A DNA stretch of 64,000 nucleotides, taken from Pseudobacter sp051955275 (GTDB taxonomy: Bacteria; Bacteroidota; Bacteroidia; Chitinophagales; Chitinophagaceae). Positions within the stretch are counted from its first letter, which is position 1. The number at the start of each line of letters is the position of its first letter. The position numbers were made by a program, and so were the translations under genes. The DNA lies in NCBI RefSeq assembly GCF_051955275.1, contig NZ_JBQCGW010000322.1, forward strand, positions 6,932 through 70,931, read 5' to 3'. A model generated the notes under the pieces. The model made no database searches, was not told the DNA's origin, and saw nothing but the letters and a program-made list of their open reading frames with translations. Positions 9,234 to 17,264 of the stretch are shown piece after piece.

Positions 9234-9896
9234 TTATAAACTGAAGGAAAGGAATATGAAAAAGAGGATGGAAATAATATCCTTATTTAAGGAACTTTTC
9301 AGCGGAGAGGTCCTCAGCTTGATAACTGCATTATTGAACTGGTTTCGTATGGTCTTTACCGAGAGGTCCATCAGCCCGGCCAGCTCATTGTTATCTTTAT
9401 CCTTGAATACACGCGCATAGAATATTTTGCGCGCCTGGGGAGGTAAATTTCCTATTTCATCGAAGATCTTATTAAAGACCGCCGCATCCAGCAATGCCAG
9501 GTCAAATTCAGGCTGGTCAACAGTTTCCTTTAACTGAACCTTCATCTTTGTTTGCGTGTTCTCGGACTTCCAGTAATCGAAACAACGGTTCCTGGTAGCT
9601 ACCCGCAGGTAAGCACGCAGGTTCTCAAAAGTCTGGAACATCACCTTGCCACGTTGCAAAGTCTCAAATAACTTCAGGAAGACATCCATTACGATATCCT
9701 CCGCGTCTTTTCTGGCAACATCATCATTGTTGCCTTTTCCATCTATTACGGTATAAGCATAAAAAACAAGATCGTTGTGGAAATGATTAAATACCACCTC
9801 GAACGCTTTTTTATCGCCCGTGCAAAGGGCAGCTAACAGTTCAGAATTTTGATCGTTGCAATCCAACCGCATGAGCGAGCCTTTAATTTTTGCCAA
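9234..9896 (-). CDS. ECF RNA polymerase sigma factor of the SusC regulatory type
   Basis: Sigma-70 family factor that likely directs transcription of the SusC/SusD locus under FecR control. Region 2 (DAEDIVMDVFLKLFE near residues 86-100, then NLRAYLRVATRNRCFDYWK) and region 4 (NELAGLMDLSVKTIRNQFNNAVIKLR near residues 172-197) are clear, matching the Bacteroidota expansion family of ECF factors. The C-terminus carries a hydrophobic tail (ISILFFIFLSFSL), seen in several members of this group. The start could be 9896 or the ATG at 9872 (MRLDCNDQN). FecR follows after 163 bases. Confidence 0.92.
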   Translation of the reverse strand: MAKIKGSLMRLDCNDQNSELLAALCTGDKKAFEVVFNHFHNDLVFYAYTVIDGKGNNDDVARKDAEDIVMDVFLKLFETLQRGKVMFQTFENLRAYLRVATRNRCFDYWKSENTQTKMKVQLKETVDQPEFDLALLDAAVFNKIFDEIGNLPPQARKIFYARVFKDKDNNELAGLMDLSVKTIRNQFNNAVIKLRTSPLKSSLNKDIISILFFIFLSFSL

Positions 9897-10365
9897 TTCG
9901 GTTTTTCATCGGCGGTATTTACCGGCAAGGATCAGGTTTAATTTAAGGTTTGATATTGTTGAAAGGATACTGGTATATATTACCCGGAACGAAAAGTACA
10001 ACATAAATCAATCCCTTGCATCAATATTCAGCTACAAAAACAGTTGCATATAAAATGGCTTGTCTACTATTCTTTAATTCATATAAAAATAGTGCCAAGT
10101 GAAACAAATCATGATTTTGCTTCATTCATCTGCATCACAGACAGATCAAATGAACTTTCATTGAAGATAAAGTATAATGCCAGTTAAGAACCTGGCGGGA
10201 AGAACTCCGCATAGGAGTTGAAGTGCTAATGGAAATGAACACCTATGCTTAGCATAGTTTAATGATTGATGTAAATTACAATATTATTATATACAGAAAA
10301 AATATTATTCAGCACAGCAAATGCACAAATCTTTCTTCCTCTATCCACTCATTGAACATATTCAA
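9897..10365. other. Intergenic region, no gene seen
   Basis: AT-rich spacer between the sigma gene start and the acetyltransferase end. It contains a small palindrome CTATGCTTAGCATAG near 10241-10255 and a weak hairpin around AACTCC/GGAGTT at 10203-10220, which could end transcription of the acetyltransferase gene. The sigma promoter should lie in the first part, but I see no box matching TAnnTTTG well enough to call. Confidence 0.4.
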
Positions 10366-11133
10366 CTATGAATACCTCAAATCAATCCCGAACTCCTTCT
10401 TCAACAACTGGCTCACTTCCTCCTCCGTTTCTATCTCCACCTCTATCTCCCCCTTCCCATACGTGATCATGAACGTATTCCCTACTAAGCTTTTCTTCCC
10501 ATTGATCGTTGGCATCATCGCCATACGCCCCTGCTTGAACCTGCTATTGGGATGTGTTTGGTGATACTTGCACATCTGCTCGAACTCTTTTAATTTTCGT
10601 GGCGTCTGCGTAAATATGTATAAAGGTTTGGCCGTGTAATTCTGCACCTTGCACAGAATGATATCATCCAGCTCTCCCAGTTTCATCCGGTACTGGCCGT
10701 TCTCATCTTCCAGGTTCACATCAAAGTCCAGCTCCAGCGGACCGAACGCACATTCTCCCCAGCCTACATCCACCAGGTAGAGCAGGCGGTTGACCAATAC
10801 CATCACCACCATATGATCGTATTCCGGACCGAAGGTGTTCCGCTCATAATTGTAAGACCGGGCCGAAGCCATCTCCGTCTCATAGCCCAGTTTGTCCAGC
10901 AACTGGTAGAACAAACTGTTCAGTTCATAACAGAACCCACCCCTTTTACGCCGCACGATCTTCTCGAACTGCGCTGTCGGGTCCATATAAATGGGAATAT
11001 TACGATAGATATCCAGGTTCTCAAACGGAACAGACAGCAACTGAGCACGCATCAGCGCTTTCAGGTTGCCCAGTGTCGGCTCAATACCGCCGTCATATCC
11101 GATCCTTGCGAGATACGCATTTACGTCCATCAT
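10366..11133 (-). CDS. nat: Arylamine N-acetyltransferase
   Basis: Cytoplasmic enzyme that transfers acetyl from acetyl-CoA to arylamines and arylhydrazines. The Cys-His-Asp triad is visible: Cys68 in RGGFCYELN, His107 in PEYDHMVVM and Asp122 in LVDVGWG. With the ATG at 11133 these numbers almost match the classic 69/107/122 triad of enterobacterial NATs, which is why I prefer it to the ATG at 11184. Residue N-terminal motif VPFENLDIY is also typical. Length 255 residues, slightly short of the usual 270-280. It stands alone between two regulatory clusters; its physiological substrate cannot be told from context. Confidence 0.93.
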   Translation of the reverse strand: MMDVNAYLARIGYDGGIEPTLGNLKALMRAQLLSVPFENLDIYRNIPIYMDPTAQFEKIVRRKRGGFCYELNSLFYQLLDKLGYETEMASARSYNYERNTFGPEYDHMVVMVLVNRLLYLVDVGWGECAFGPLELDFDVNLEDENGQYRMKLGELDDIILCKVQNYTAKPLYIFTQTPRKLKEFEQMCKYHQTHPNSRFKQGRMAMMPTINGKKSLVGNTFMITYGKGEIEVEIETEEEVSQLLKKEFGIDLRYS

Positions 11134-11275
11134 GCCAGTAATATAATAGCTTTTTGTATTGTAATACGTAGAAAAATCCCGCATGCAAGATTTTACTACA
11201 AGGTTGTTTAACCAACCAAATAGCAGAACTGAACAAGATCAAACAGCTTGTTCCGGAATATGGAAGAACAGAAAA

Positions 11276-11791
11276 TTATTTCTTAACGGAAGTGGAATCT
11301 TTAGCCGGCTTCTTGCCCCAGGTCATGCGGTTCACGATCTCCGCAATCACGGTATCGAATTTCACCAGCTGGTCCTGCGTGCAGAGCGCGCGCACTTTCT
11401 CAAAGTGGTGGATAGTGATCAGGTCGAGCTGACGCTGATAAGTGGATATTTCATTGCCGCGGAGGTCCAGCAGGCTGTCGTTCTGCGCGCCATGCGGTAC
11501 TTTGAGCAGGTCGAAGAAACGTTTTTTGGTACTGCGGATGGAGTCCAGCACCGGCTTTTGCTCCGCTACCAGGGTATCGCGCAATTTCCAGTAGATTGTT
11601 TCCTGGTCGGGGGTAAGACTGAGCTCGTTCACCATGAACTGCCCCATGCGCTTTTCGCGGTCTGCAGCGGTAGGAGGCGGAGGCGTTGACGGTTTATCGC
11701 GCAGCCAGTAAAAAGAGAGGGTGAGGATGTTGGTTACAAGAAGAATGACCACTAGCCAGGTGAGCCTTTTCTGATTCGGGTTCTTGTTCAT
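11276..11791 (-). CDS. Spy/CpxP-like periplasmic LTxxQ protein
   Basis: A 171-residue protein with one N-terminal membrane anchor (LTWLVVILLVTNILTLSFYW) followed by a helical periplasmic domain. LTPDQ near residues 59-63 and CTQDQLVKFD near 137 match the paired LTxxQ motifs of the Spy/CpxP/ZraP group of envelope-stress chaperones and metal sensors. It overlaps the upstream anti-sigma-like gene by 4 bases (ATGA), so the two are co-translated, and both follow an ECF sigma gene. This order resembles RpoE-type or Cnr-type envelope-stress modules, so the protein may sense or buffer misfolded proteins or metals. The specific signal is unknown. Confidence 0.8.
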   Translation of the reverse strand: MNKNPNQKRLTWLVVILLVTNILTLSFYWLRDKPSTPPPPTAADREKRMGQFMVNELSLTPDQETIYWKLRDTLVAEQKPVLDSIRSTKKRFFDLLKVPHGAQNDSLLDLRGNEISTYQRQLDLITIHHFEKVRALCTQDQLVKFDTVIAEIVNRMTWGKKPAKDSTSVKK

Positions 11792-12132
11792 GGTTCATTC
11801 GGGGTTTCGTCATACACCGGGTAGGTGTCAATGGAAGAGTAATCGGCCACTACAAAGGGAGCGGAAGTTTCAGGCGCTGAGGAGAGGCTGGGCTGCTGCA
11901 CCATCTTCATAATGGTGGTGAAGTTGAGCAATAACACAATCACCGCCAGTCCCAGGGAGAGGGACGGCCTGGTAAGGAGCTTACCGATCCAGCCCAGGGG
12001 GGCGGTTTCTGCCTCCTGTTCCATCCTGGCCCGGAGCCTGGTATAAAAGAACTCCGGCGCCGCGGCCCGCTTCATGCCCTGGAGGCTGTCCAGGATCCCG
12101 TCTTGTTCTTTATGGTTCATCTCAGGTGACAT
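11788..12132 (-). CDS. Probable membrane anti-sigma factor
   Basis: About 114 residues from the ATG at 12132 (MSPEMNHKEQ); an ATG at 12180 adds 16 residues. The N-terminal half is charged and helical (GILDSLQGMKRAAAPEFFYTRL), then comes one membrane helix (LSLGLAVIVLLLNFTTIMKM) and a short outer tail. There is no zinc-binding HxxxCxxC motif, so it is not a ZAS-type factor. The assignment as anti-sigma rests on topology and on its position: directly after an ECF sigma gene and overlapping a Spy-like gene. Such short single-helix proteins in this position are common in Bacteroidota. Confidence 0.6.
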   Translation of the reverse strand: MSPEMNHKEQDGILDSLQGMKRAAAPEFFYTRLRARMEQEAETAPLGWIGKLLTRPSLSLGLAVIVLLLNFTTIMKMVQQPSLSSAPETSAPFVVADYSSIDTYPVYDETPNEP

Positions 12133-12189
12133 ACTGATGTGTTTTTCAAAACTATGTAGTTTGACGTTATTATTATACAAAACCTGCGA

Positions 12190-12765
12190 CTATTTCCTTT
12201 TCTGACCGCCCTGCCCCTCCAGCAGCTTGCGAAGGTTCTGGCGGGCCCTGAACAGCAGGGATTCCACCGCTGAAACGCTCAATTCCATCACCTGAGCGAT
12301 CTCCTGGTAGCTCAGTTCTTCGGTTTTCAGTAAAATAAATGCTGTTTTCTGGTTCTCGGGCAGCTGATCGATCAGCCTGAAAAGGATGGCGGCCTGCTCT
12401 TTCTGGTCCAGCGCCACCCCGGGATGGTGAAAATTCACGGGGTCGTGGAGCACCTCATTGTCGGGCCCGAACAGGCTGGTCACAAAGGCAAAGCGTTTTT
12501 TCCGCTTGCGGCTCCGGATAAGGTCAAGGCTCTTGGTCACCGTGATCCGGTAGATCCAGGTGCTCAAGCGGCTGTCTCCCTTAAACTGGTCGATCGAACG
12601 GTAAACCTGGATGAACACCTCCTGGGCCACATCCTCCGCATCGGAAGCGTCGTGCACCATGCTGAGGGCCGTGTTGAACACCATATCCTGGCAGTCGTCA
12701 ACCACCTGTTTAAAAGCCAGCTCATCGCCGTTCCGTAGACGTTGTATCAGTTCCTGTTCTGTCAA
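12190..12765 (-). CDS. RpoE-like ECF sigma factor
   Basis: A 191-residue sigma factor. Region 2 shows DAEDVAQEVFIQVYRSI and the -10 recognition helix DSRLSTWIYRITVTKSLDLIR; region 4 shows LPENQKTAFILLKTEELSYQEIA followed by SVSAVESLLFRARQNLRKLL. It is closer to classic RpoE-type ECFs than to the SusC-linked factor at 9234. It heads a three-gene minus-strand operon with an anti-sigma-like protein and a Spy-like LTxxQ protein. I infer an envelope-stress regulon that likely includes its own operon. Confidence 0.93.
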   Translation of the reverse strand: MTEQELIQRLRNGDELAFKQVVDDCQDMVFNTALSMVHDASDAEDVAQEVFIQVYRSIDQFKGDSRLSTWIYRITVTKSLDLIRSRKRKKRFAFVTSLFGPDNEVLHDPVNFHHPGVALDQKEQAAILFRLIDQLPENQKTAFILLKTEELSYQEIAQVMELSVSAVESLLFRARQNLRKLLEGQGGQKRK

Positions 12766-12984
12766 GCAAACGGCCGTTTAGATTTAGGGCTACAACTTAC
12801 GAAAACCTTCTGGTATCCCAACAACGTACCGGTAACACAATAAATTTTATCCAACAAGGAAGGTGTTTTGCAGATGAAATAGAGGCGTTCGCCACAATTT
12901 GTCAAATAAAATAAAAAAATAGTGGGAGGAGTAGTCCTAAATTCTTTGTTGTGTGTCTATATATAATTCCACAACCCTATTGCC

Positions 12985-13371
12985 ATGCAAACATTTTTTT
13001 TCGTAAAAGAACAGGGGCGTTATGTACGCGTTGACTTTGCTTCCATCCTCTTCATCGAGGCAAGGAGTAATTATGTGCAGATCGTTACCCCAACACGTGT
13101 GTTTATGTGCCTGGTGAGTATGCGCCAGATCGAGAAATTATTACCGGCCGAAGGCTTCTGCCGTGTTCACCGCTCTTATATCGTTGGGATCTCCAATATT
13201 CAGAGCTTCGACAAAGAGAGGATCTATATGGAGGAACGCATGATTCCCATCGGCGACCGTTACAGAAGTGCCTTGCACCGCTCCGTTACCATGGTGCGAT
13301 GCAAGAACACTGAAAGTATGTTGCTGGATGAGGAAAATTCGATGGTCCTGATGGAAGAAGAGGAAGATTAA
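12985..13371 (+). CDS. Stand-alone LytTR DNA-binding regulator
   Basis: A 128-residue protein consisting almost only of a LytTR DNA-binding domain (about residues 5-105): VDFASILFIEARSNYVQIVT, then FCRVHRSYIV and MIPIGDRYRSAL. There is no receiver domain, membrane segment or other sensor, so input must come from elsewhere or it acts constitutively. The acidic tail ends MEEEED. It is divergent from the sigma operon, and its stop (13369-13371) is one base from the stop of the convergent adhesin-like gene. Nearby secreted-protein genes are natural target candidates, but that is inference. Confidence 0.88.
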   Translation: MQTFFFVKEQGRYVRVDFASILFIEARSNYVQIVTPTRVFMCLVSMRQIEKLLPAEGFCRVHRSYIVGISNIQSFDKERIYMEERMIPIGDRYRSALHRSVTMVRCKNTESMLLDEENSMVLMEEEED

Positions 13372-13372
13372 A

Positions 13373-14725
13373 CTACTTCCCCTTCATCCAGCGTTCCGGC
13401 CCGATGCTGTAGCGGTTTCCTACAAACTTCACAGTATAGAGGCCGGACGCCAGTCCCTGAGTAGGGATGAATATGTCCTGTTGCCCCGCTTCCAACTTCA
13501 CTGTTACCTGGTTCAGCACCTGTCCTGCAAAATTCGTAATGATCAGCCTGCCCTGCTGTGCTTCGCGGGCGATCATCCTTACAGCCAGTTGATCTCCATA
13601 ACAAGGGCTGCACAATAATTTTATCTGGTCAGTTCCCAGCTCTTCCGATTTCACATAAATGATTTTGGAATGAGCATACTTACCGTCTCTATCCTGCATG
13701 CGTAAGCGAAGATATACGGTCTGCTTAGGCAGATTATACTGATACGTAGAAGGCATATTCCTGGCCGGGATCACTGCAGCCTGTTTGAAGTTGCTGCCAT
13801 CATTGCTTTGCTCGATGATGTATGATTCCACATTCTCTTCCATGCTGCTCTTCCACATCACCCTGATGTCTTTGCCATATACTGCCGCTGTGAAATTCTC
13901 CAGCACAACGGGCAGGATGGTAACACATGTACTGCTATTACTTACTACGTCCGCAGAACCGAAGTTGGAGGACCCACTTGTAGTAGCACCGGGTGCTTTG
14001 CCTACACCAAGGCCGGGGCCTGTGGTCAGCGGATTATTCAGCAACGCATTGGCCGTGTAACGGAAACAGGCTCTTGCATTGGAAGGAGAAACAGCCATAC
14101 CATTGCTTACGTTATTGGTAAGACCGCGTGAAGAGATCTCGCTGTTAGGTCCCAGGCAGATTGCCCCACCACTGTTGATGGTCATATCGCGGTTGTAAAT
14201 TCTGCCAAGGTTCACCAGCTTGCCATTCACCTGGAAGTCTGCATTGTTTGCATTCACCACTGCTTTGTTGGATGCATTCACAAAGTAGGCTGCGGAATTG
14301 TTGATGGCCAGCTGTGAGCTCATGTTAACAGTACCATAGTTGATAATGTTACCATTCATGTTCACACTTCCTTTGAAGGTAACTGTACCATGGTTGGTGA
14401 TAGTCTGACTGCTGAGGTTCATGTTCACGCCATTCTCGAAAGTGAGTGAACCACCTTCCATGATCACGATATTACCACCGTTCCAGTTCAGGTTCTGAAT
14501 AGTGAGTGTGCCACAAACCTGCAGCGTGCCACCATTGATATTAAGGTTGAAAGTTTTTGCGTTTCCCGAGTGAGACAAAGTCTGGCCGGAATTGATATTA
14601 TCATTGTTCTTAACAGCAGGGCTGTTGCAATTACCATTTGCGATACCGGTGGGAAAAGAGCATTGAGCAAATGAATGTGCGAAAGTAACGCACAGGAGTA
14701 CGGGTACGAGTAAAAATGTCCTCAT
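13373..14725 (-). CDS. Secreted beta-solenoid protein with T9SS-like sorting domain
   Basis: A 450-residue exported protein with a signal peptide (MRTFLLVPVLLCVTFAHSFA). Residues about 45-220 are Asn/Gly/Thr-rich with repeating strands (GGTLQVCGTLTIQN, GTVTFKGSVNM, GTVNMSSQLAIN) suggesting a right-handed beta-helix. A fibronectin-like stretch follows (IRVMWKSSMEENVESYIIEQ), then a C-terminal domain (QGRLIITNFAGQVL, ASGLYTVKFVGN) like the type A sorting domain of type IX secretion. The end is unusual because it continues past the normal final strand with GPERWMKGK. It is the downstream paralogue of the 14957-16330 gene. Probably cell-surface or released; adhesion is only a guess. Confidence 0.75.
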   Translation of the reverse strand: MRTFLLVPVLLCVTFAHSFAQCSFPTGIANGNCNSPAVKNNDNINSGQTLSHSGNAKTFNLNINGGTLQVCGTLTIQNLNWNGGNIVIMEGGSLTFENGVNMNLSSQTITNHGTVTFKGSVNMNGNIINYGTVNMSSQLAINNSAAYFVNASNKAVVNANNADFQVNGKLVNLGRIYNRDMTINSGGAICLGPNSEISSRGLTNNVSNGMAVSPSNARACFRYTANALLNNPLTTGPGLGVGKAPGATTSGSSNFGSADVVSNSSTCVTILPVVLENFTAAVYGKDIRVMWKSSMEENVESYIIEQSNDGSNFKQAAVIPARNMPSTYQYNLPKQTVYLRLRMQDRDGKYAHSKIIYVKSEELGTDQIKLLCSPCYGDQLAVRMIAREAQQGRLIITNFAGQVLNQVTVKLEAGQQDIFIPTQGLASGLYTVKFVGNRYSIGPERWMKGK

Positions 14726-14896
14726 AACTACGGATAAATTGACGAAATAGGGTGTACGATCAAGTGATCTCCTTGCGGAATCACAACGGGCTAATCAAGC
14801 GATTAAATGGAAGGTGGAAGGTTAATTCTTCGATGGGATAATTGAAGTCAGAGGTAATTGGTCACTGGTAAATTGGTAACACAAAATTAGACATTT

Positions 14897-14935
14897 AAAA
14901 ATGCCCTGCAAGCTTTTGCAAGGCATTTTTACTTT
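14897..14935 (-). terminator. Strong hairpin terminator after the upstream adhesin paralogue
   Basis: AAAAATGCCCTGCA (14897-14910) and TGCAAGGCATTTTT (14917-14930) form a 14-bp stem around a 6-base loop. The single non-Watson-Crick pair is C-A on the plus strand but G-U on the minus-strand transcript, so selection appears to act on the minus-strand RNA. It lies 22 bases after the stop of the 14957-16330 gene. Confidence 0.75.
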
Positions 14936-14956
14936 TTTAACAATAACGGTTAAATT

Positions 14957-16330
14957 TTACCATCGCATTTTTCTGATGAAGCGAAACGGTCCGATGCGGT
15001 TCCGGTTTCCAATAAACACAACCGTGTACAACCCGCTCTGGAGGCCGGTTACAGCCACATTAACATCCTGCTGTCCCGACTGTAACTTCATTGCTACATC
15101 CTTCACCACCTGCCCTGAAACATTGCGAAATATCAATCTTCCCTGCTGTTCTTCCGTACTTATGATACGCAAGAATACCTGATCACCCTGAGCAGGATTA
15201 TTCAACACCAGGAGGTTATTTTCACCTGCATCATCTGTTTTTACATAAATGATCTTTGAGTACGAAGAACTGCCATCTCTATCCTCCATGCGTAAACGAA
15301 GATAGATCTCCGGCACTGCAGGAATATCATACAGGTACTTCGATGGTTCATTCCTGGCTTCCACATAGGCCAGTTTCGAAAAACTGTTCCCATCCCCGCT
15401 CCCTTCCAGCACATATCCATCCACATTATCCTCCGAACTGCTCTCCCACTCCACGTTGATCCTGCTGCCGGCAACCAGCGCCCGGAAATACTCCAGCACC
15501 ACCGGCAGCGCAACCGCACAGCTGCCGCAGTTAGCAGTAACCGTAGCGGCCCCGAATCCCCCTGCCCCGCTCACCGTGGAGCCCGTTGCCTGGCAAACCT
15601 GTAAAGTGGCATCACTGCTCAGGAAACTGTTCAGCAAAGCATTGCCGGTATACCGTACGCATGCCATGCTGCCCGTGGGCCTTACCACTATCCCATTCGG
15701 GTCATTATTATTCAGCGTTCCGGTATTCACCTGGCTTCCCGGCCCAAGGCATACGTCCGAGCCCCCATTCACCGTAATGGTACCCACATTCATCACACCC
15801 AGGTTCTTCATCTCACCCGATAAGTTCACCGTCTGCCCTGGCGCATTGAATACCGCCGTCGGCGCCCCATTCACCAGGTCTGCTGTTGTGGACCCCAGCG
15901 AAAACTGTCCATTTACATTTGCCACCCCGTAATTGATAAAAGCACCATCCGTTCCACCCACATTCAATGAACCATTTACTGTAATGGTGCCATGATTGGT
16001 GACCAAACTCCCCGTATTCAGATTGATGCCCGTATTCAACGTGAGCGATCCACCCGACATAACCACAATTGCGCCACCATTAAAATTGATGTTTGAAATG
16101 GTCAGCGTTCCGCAGACCTGTAAAGTCCCGCCATTAAGATTGACCCCGGAGAAAGTCGTGGCCGTACCCGTGTAAGAATATGTCTGCCCTGCATTGATGT
16201 TAACGCCATCCGTTGCCGGGGTTCCTGTACAAGCCCCGTTGGGCGTTCCTGCCGGAAAGGTGCATTGCGCCTTGGTTTGGTGAGATAGTACGCACATAGC
16301 TCCAGCTACGAGGATTAAAATTCTTCGCAT
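14957..16330 (-). CDS. Paralogous secreted beta-solenoid protein with T9SS-like domain
   Basis: A 457-residue exported protein (signal peptide MRRILILVAGAMCVLSHQTKA) clearly homologous along its length to the 13373-14725 product. Shared landmarks are CTFPAGTPNGACTG versus CSFPTGIANGNCNS, GGTLQVCGTLTI in both, LPVVLE in the middle, and SGLYTVVFIGN near the end. The body is again a Gly/Asn/Thr-rich beta-solenoid; the terminal region resembles a type A sorting domain with a basic extra tail (RFIRKMRW). The pair arose by tandem duplication. Each copy seems to have its own transcript because a strong terminator lies between them. Confidence 0.75.
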   Translation of the reverse strand: MRRILILVAGAMCVLSHQTKAQCTFPAGTPNGACTGTPATDGVNINAGQTYSYTGTATTFSGVNLNGGTLQVCGTLTISNINFNGGAIVVMSGGSLTLNTGINLNTGSLVTNHGTITVNGSLNVGGTDGAFINYGVANVNGQFSLGSTTADLVNGAPTAVFNAPGQTVNLSGEMKNLGVMNVGTITVNGGSDVCLGPGSQVNTGTLNNNDPNGIVVRPTGSMACVRYTGNALLNSFLSSDATLQVCQATGSTVSGAGGFGAATVTANCGSCAVALPVVLEYFRALVAGSRINVEWESSSEDNVDGYVLEGSGDGNSFSKLAYVEARNEPSKYLYDIPAVPEIYLRLRMEDRDGSSSYSKIIYVKTDDAGENNLLVLNNPAQGDQVFLRIISTEEQQGRLIFRNVSGQVVKDVAMKLQSGQQDVNVAVTGLQSGLYTVVFIGNRNRIGPFRFIRKMRW

Positions 16331-16460
16331 AGTTACTGATTAGATTGATAATTAAATTGAGTTGAAAACCTGACGGTTTCTGGTGGGGCTGATCAGTAAA
16401 GGGAGGGGAGGAAGGATTACAGTGCGTAATGGAATGATTGTAGTGAAATTACTAAAATGC

Positions 16461-16492
16461 AAAATGCCTGCCAAAGAAATCCGGCAGGCACT
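16461..16492 (-). terminator. Hairpin terminator after the PhnB-like gene
   Basis: GCCTGCC (16466-16472) pairs with GGCAGGC (16483-16489) around a 10-base loop. On the minus strand it is followed by ATTTTGCATTTTAG. It is about 40 bases after the stop of the PhnB-like gene. Confidence 0.6.
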
Positions 16493-16529
16493 CACTGATG
16501 TATTACCTATATTCGGTTAAAGATAACCG

Positions 16530-16955
16530 TTATTTGTCTTCAAAGTTGACCATCCATTTGATGCCATATTTATCATTGAACATGCCAAACCAGGCTCCCC
16601 AGGGTGCCTTATCCCAGGGCACTTCCACGGATCCCCCTGCCGACAATGCCTTGAACAGGCGCTCGCCATCCTCCTTTGAATCCGGCGTGATGGCCAGGGA
16701 AATGGCCGTGCCCACCGTGGCGGTATGCCCCATGCTTTCCAGCGCATCCGTACCCATCAGCATTACTTTATCATTGATGGGAAGCGCCATATGCATGATC
16801 TTGTTTTTGTCGCCCTCCGGCATGTTATCCGCCATGCCGGGCATATCACTGAAACGGGTCACATTTAAGAACTCGCCGCCAAATACTGATTTGTAGAAAT
16901 TGAAAACCTCTTCTGTATTACCCAGAAAATTGAGATAGGGATGAATAGTTGCCAT
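16530..16955 (-). CDS. PhnB-like VOC-fold protein
   Basis: A 141-residue cytoplasmic protein of the PhnB/YjdN group within the vicinal-oxygen-chelate (glyoxalase) fold. Typical features are IHPYLNFLGNTEEVFNFYKSVF at the start, IMHMALPINDKVMLMGTD in the middle, and PWGAWFGMFNDKYGIKWMVN at the end. The biochemical role of this group is mostly undefined; annotation as 3-demethylubiquinone methyltransferase is a historical error. A TACATTTG box lies about 45 bases upstream. It is monocistronic. Confidence 0.88.
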   Translation of the reverse strand: MATIHPYLNFLGNTEEVFNFYKSVFGGEFLNVTRFSDMPGMADNMPEGDKNKIMHMALPINDKVMLMGTDALESMGHTATVGTAISLAITPDSKEDGERLFKALSAGGSVEVPWDKAPWGAWFGMFNDKYGIKWMVNFEDK

Positions 16956-16996
16956 TGTATGTTGTTTTAAAGTGAATGCACAATCAGATAACGAAA

Positions 16997-17004
16997 CAAA
17001 TGTA
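16997..17004 (-). promoter_or_regulatory. Bacteroidota -7 box for the PhnB-like gene
   Basis: TACATTTG on the minus strand matches the Bacteroidota -7 consensus TAnnTTTG and lies 42 bases before the start codon. I do not see a clear -33 TTTG at the expected distance, so the call rests on the -7 box. Confidence 0.45.
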
Positions 17005-17050
17005 GAATAAGACGGTAAGATGGATGCGGTGTGATCCCGCCAATTTAAGG

Positions 17051-17072
17051 GCTAACCCCGGCAGGGGTTGGC
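17051..17072. repeat. Short hairpin upstream of palindromic element copy A
   Basis: GCTAACCCC (17051-17059) pairs with GGGGTTGGC (17064-17072) through a 4-base loop with one wobble pair, and is followed by TTGTTTTA. No plus-strand gene ends here, so it may belong to the cluster of palindromic DNA at 17040-17620 and not be a functional terminator. Confidence 0.4.
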
Positions 17073-17103
17073 TTGTTTTATCTCTTATGGTTTAGGGCTT
17101 TGT

Positions 17104-17255
17104 GCTTCGGGCGGGGTGGACGCCGGGGCTGTAAAACATACCCACACCTTTTTGAGCTTTGATGGGCTGTGGTGGGGGATGTTAGGGAGGTGGTGCTGAG
17201 CCGGGCTATGGGATCGTATGTTTTGAAGGCCCCTCTGCCCACCCCCGCCCGAAGC
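17104..17255 (+). repeat. 150-bp palindromic element, copy A
   Basis: The core at 17126-17232 starts with GGGCTGTAAAACATACCC, carries the invariant AAAACATACCCACACC, a G-rich middle, and ends GATCGTATGTTTTGAAGGCC, so the ends are inverted repeats. Outside the core, GCTTCGGGCGGGG on the left mirrors CCCCGCCCGAAGC on the right. These arms are not shared with the other copies. It lies between the PhnB-like gene and the glycosyltransferase gene, facing copy B in opposite orientation. Confidence 0.8.
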
Positions 17256-17264
17256 ATAGCCCCC

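Noticed and set aside
16530..16955. Ubiquinone methyltransferase
   Set aside because: The PhnB group was once labelled so, but the protein has a VOC fold with no SAM-binding site.
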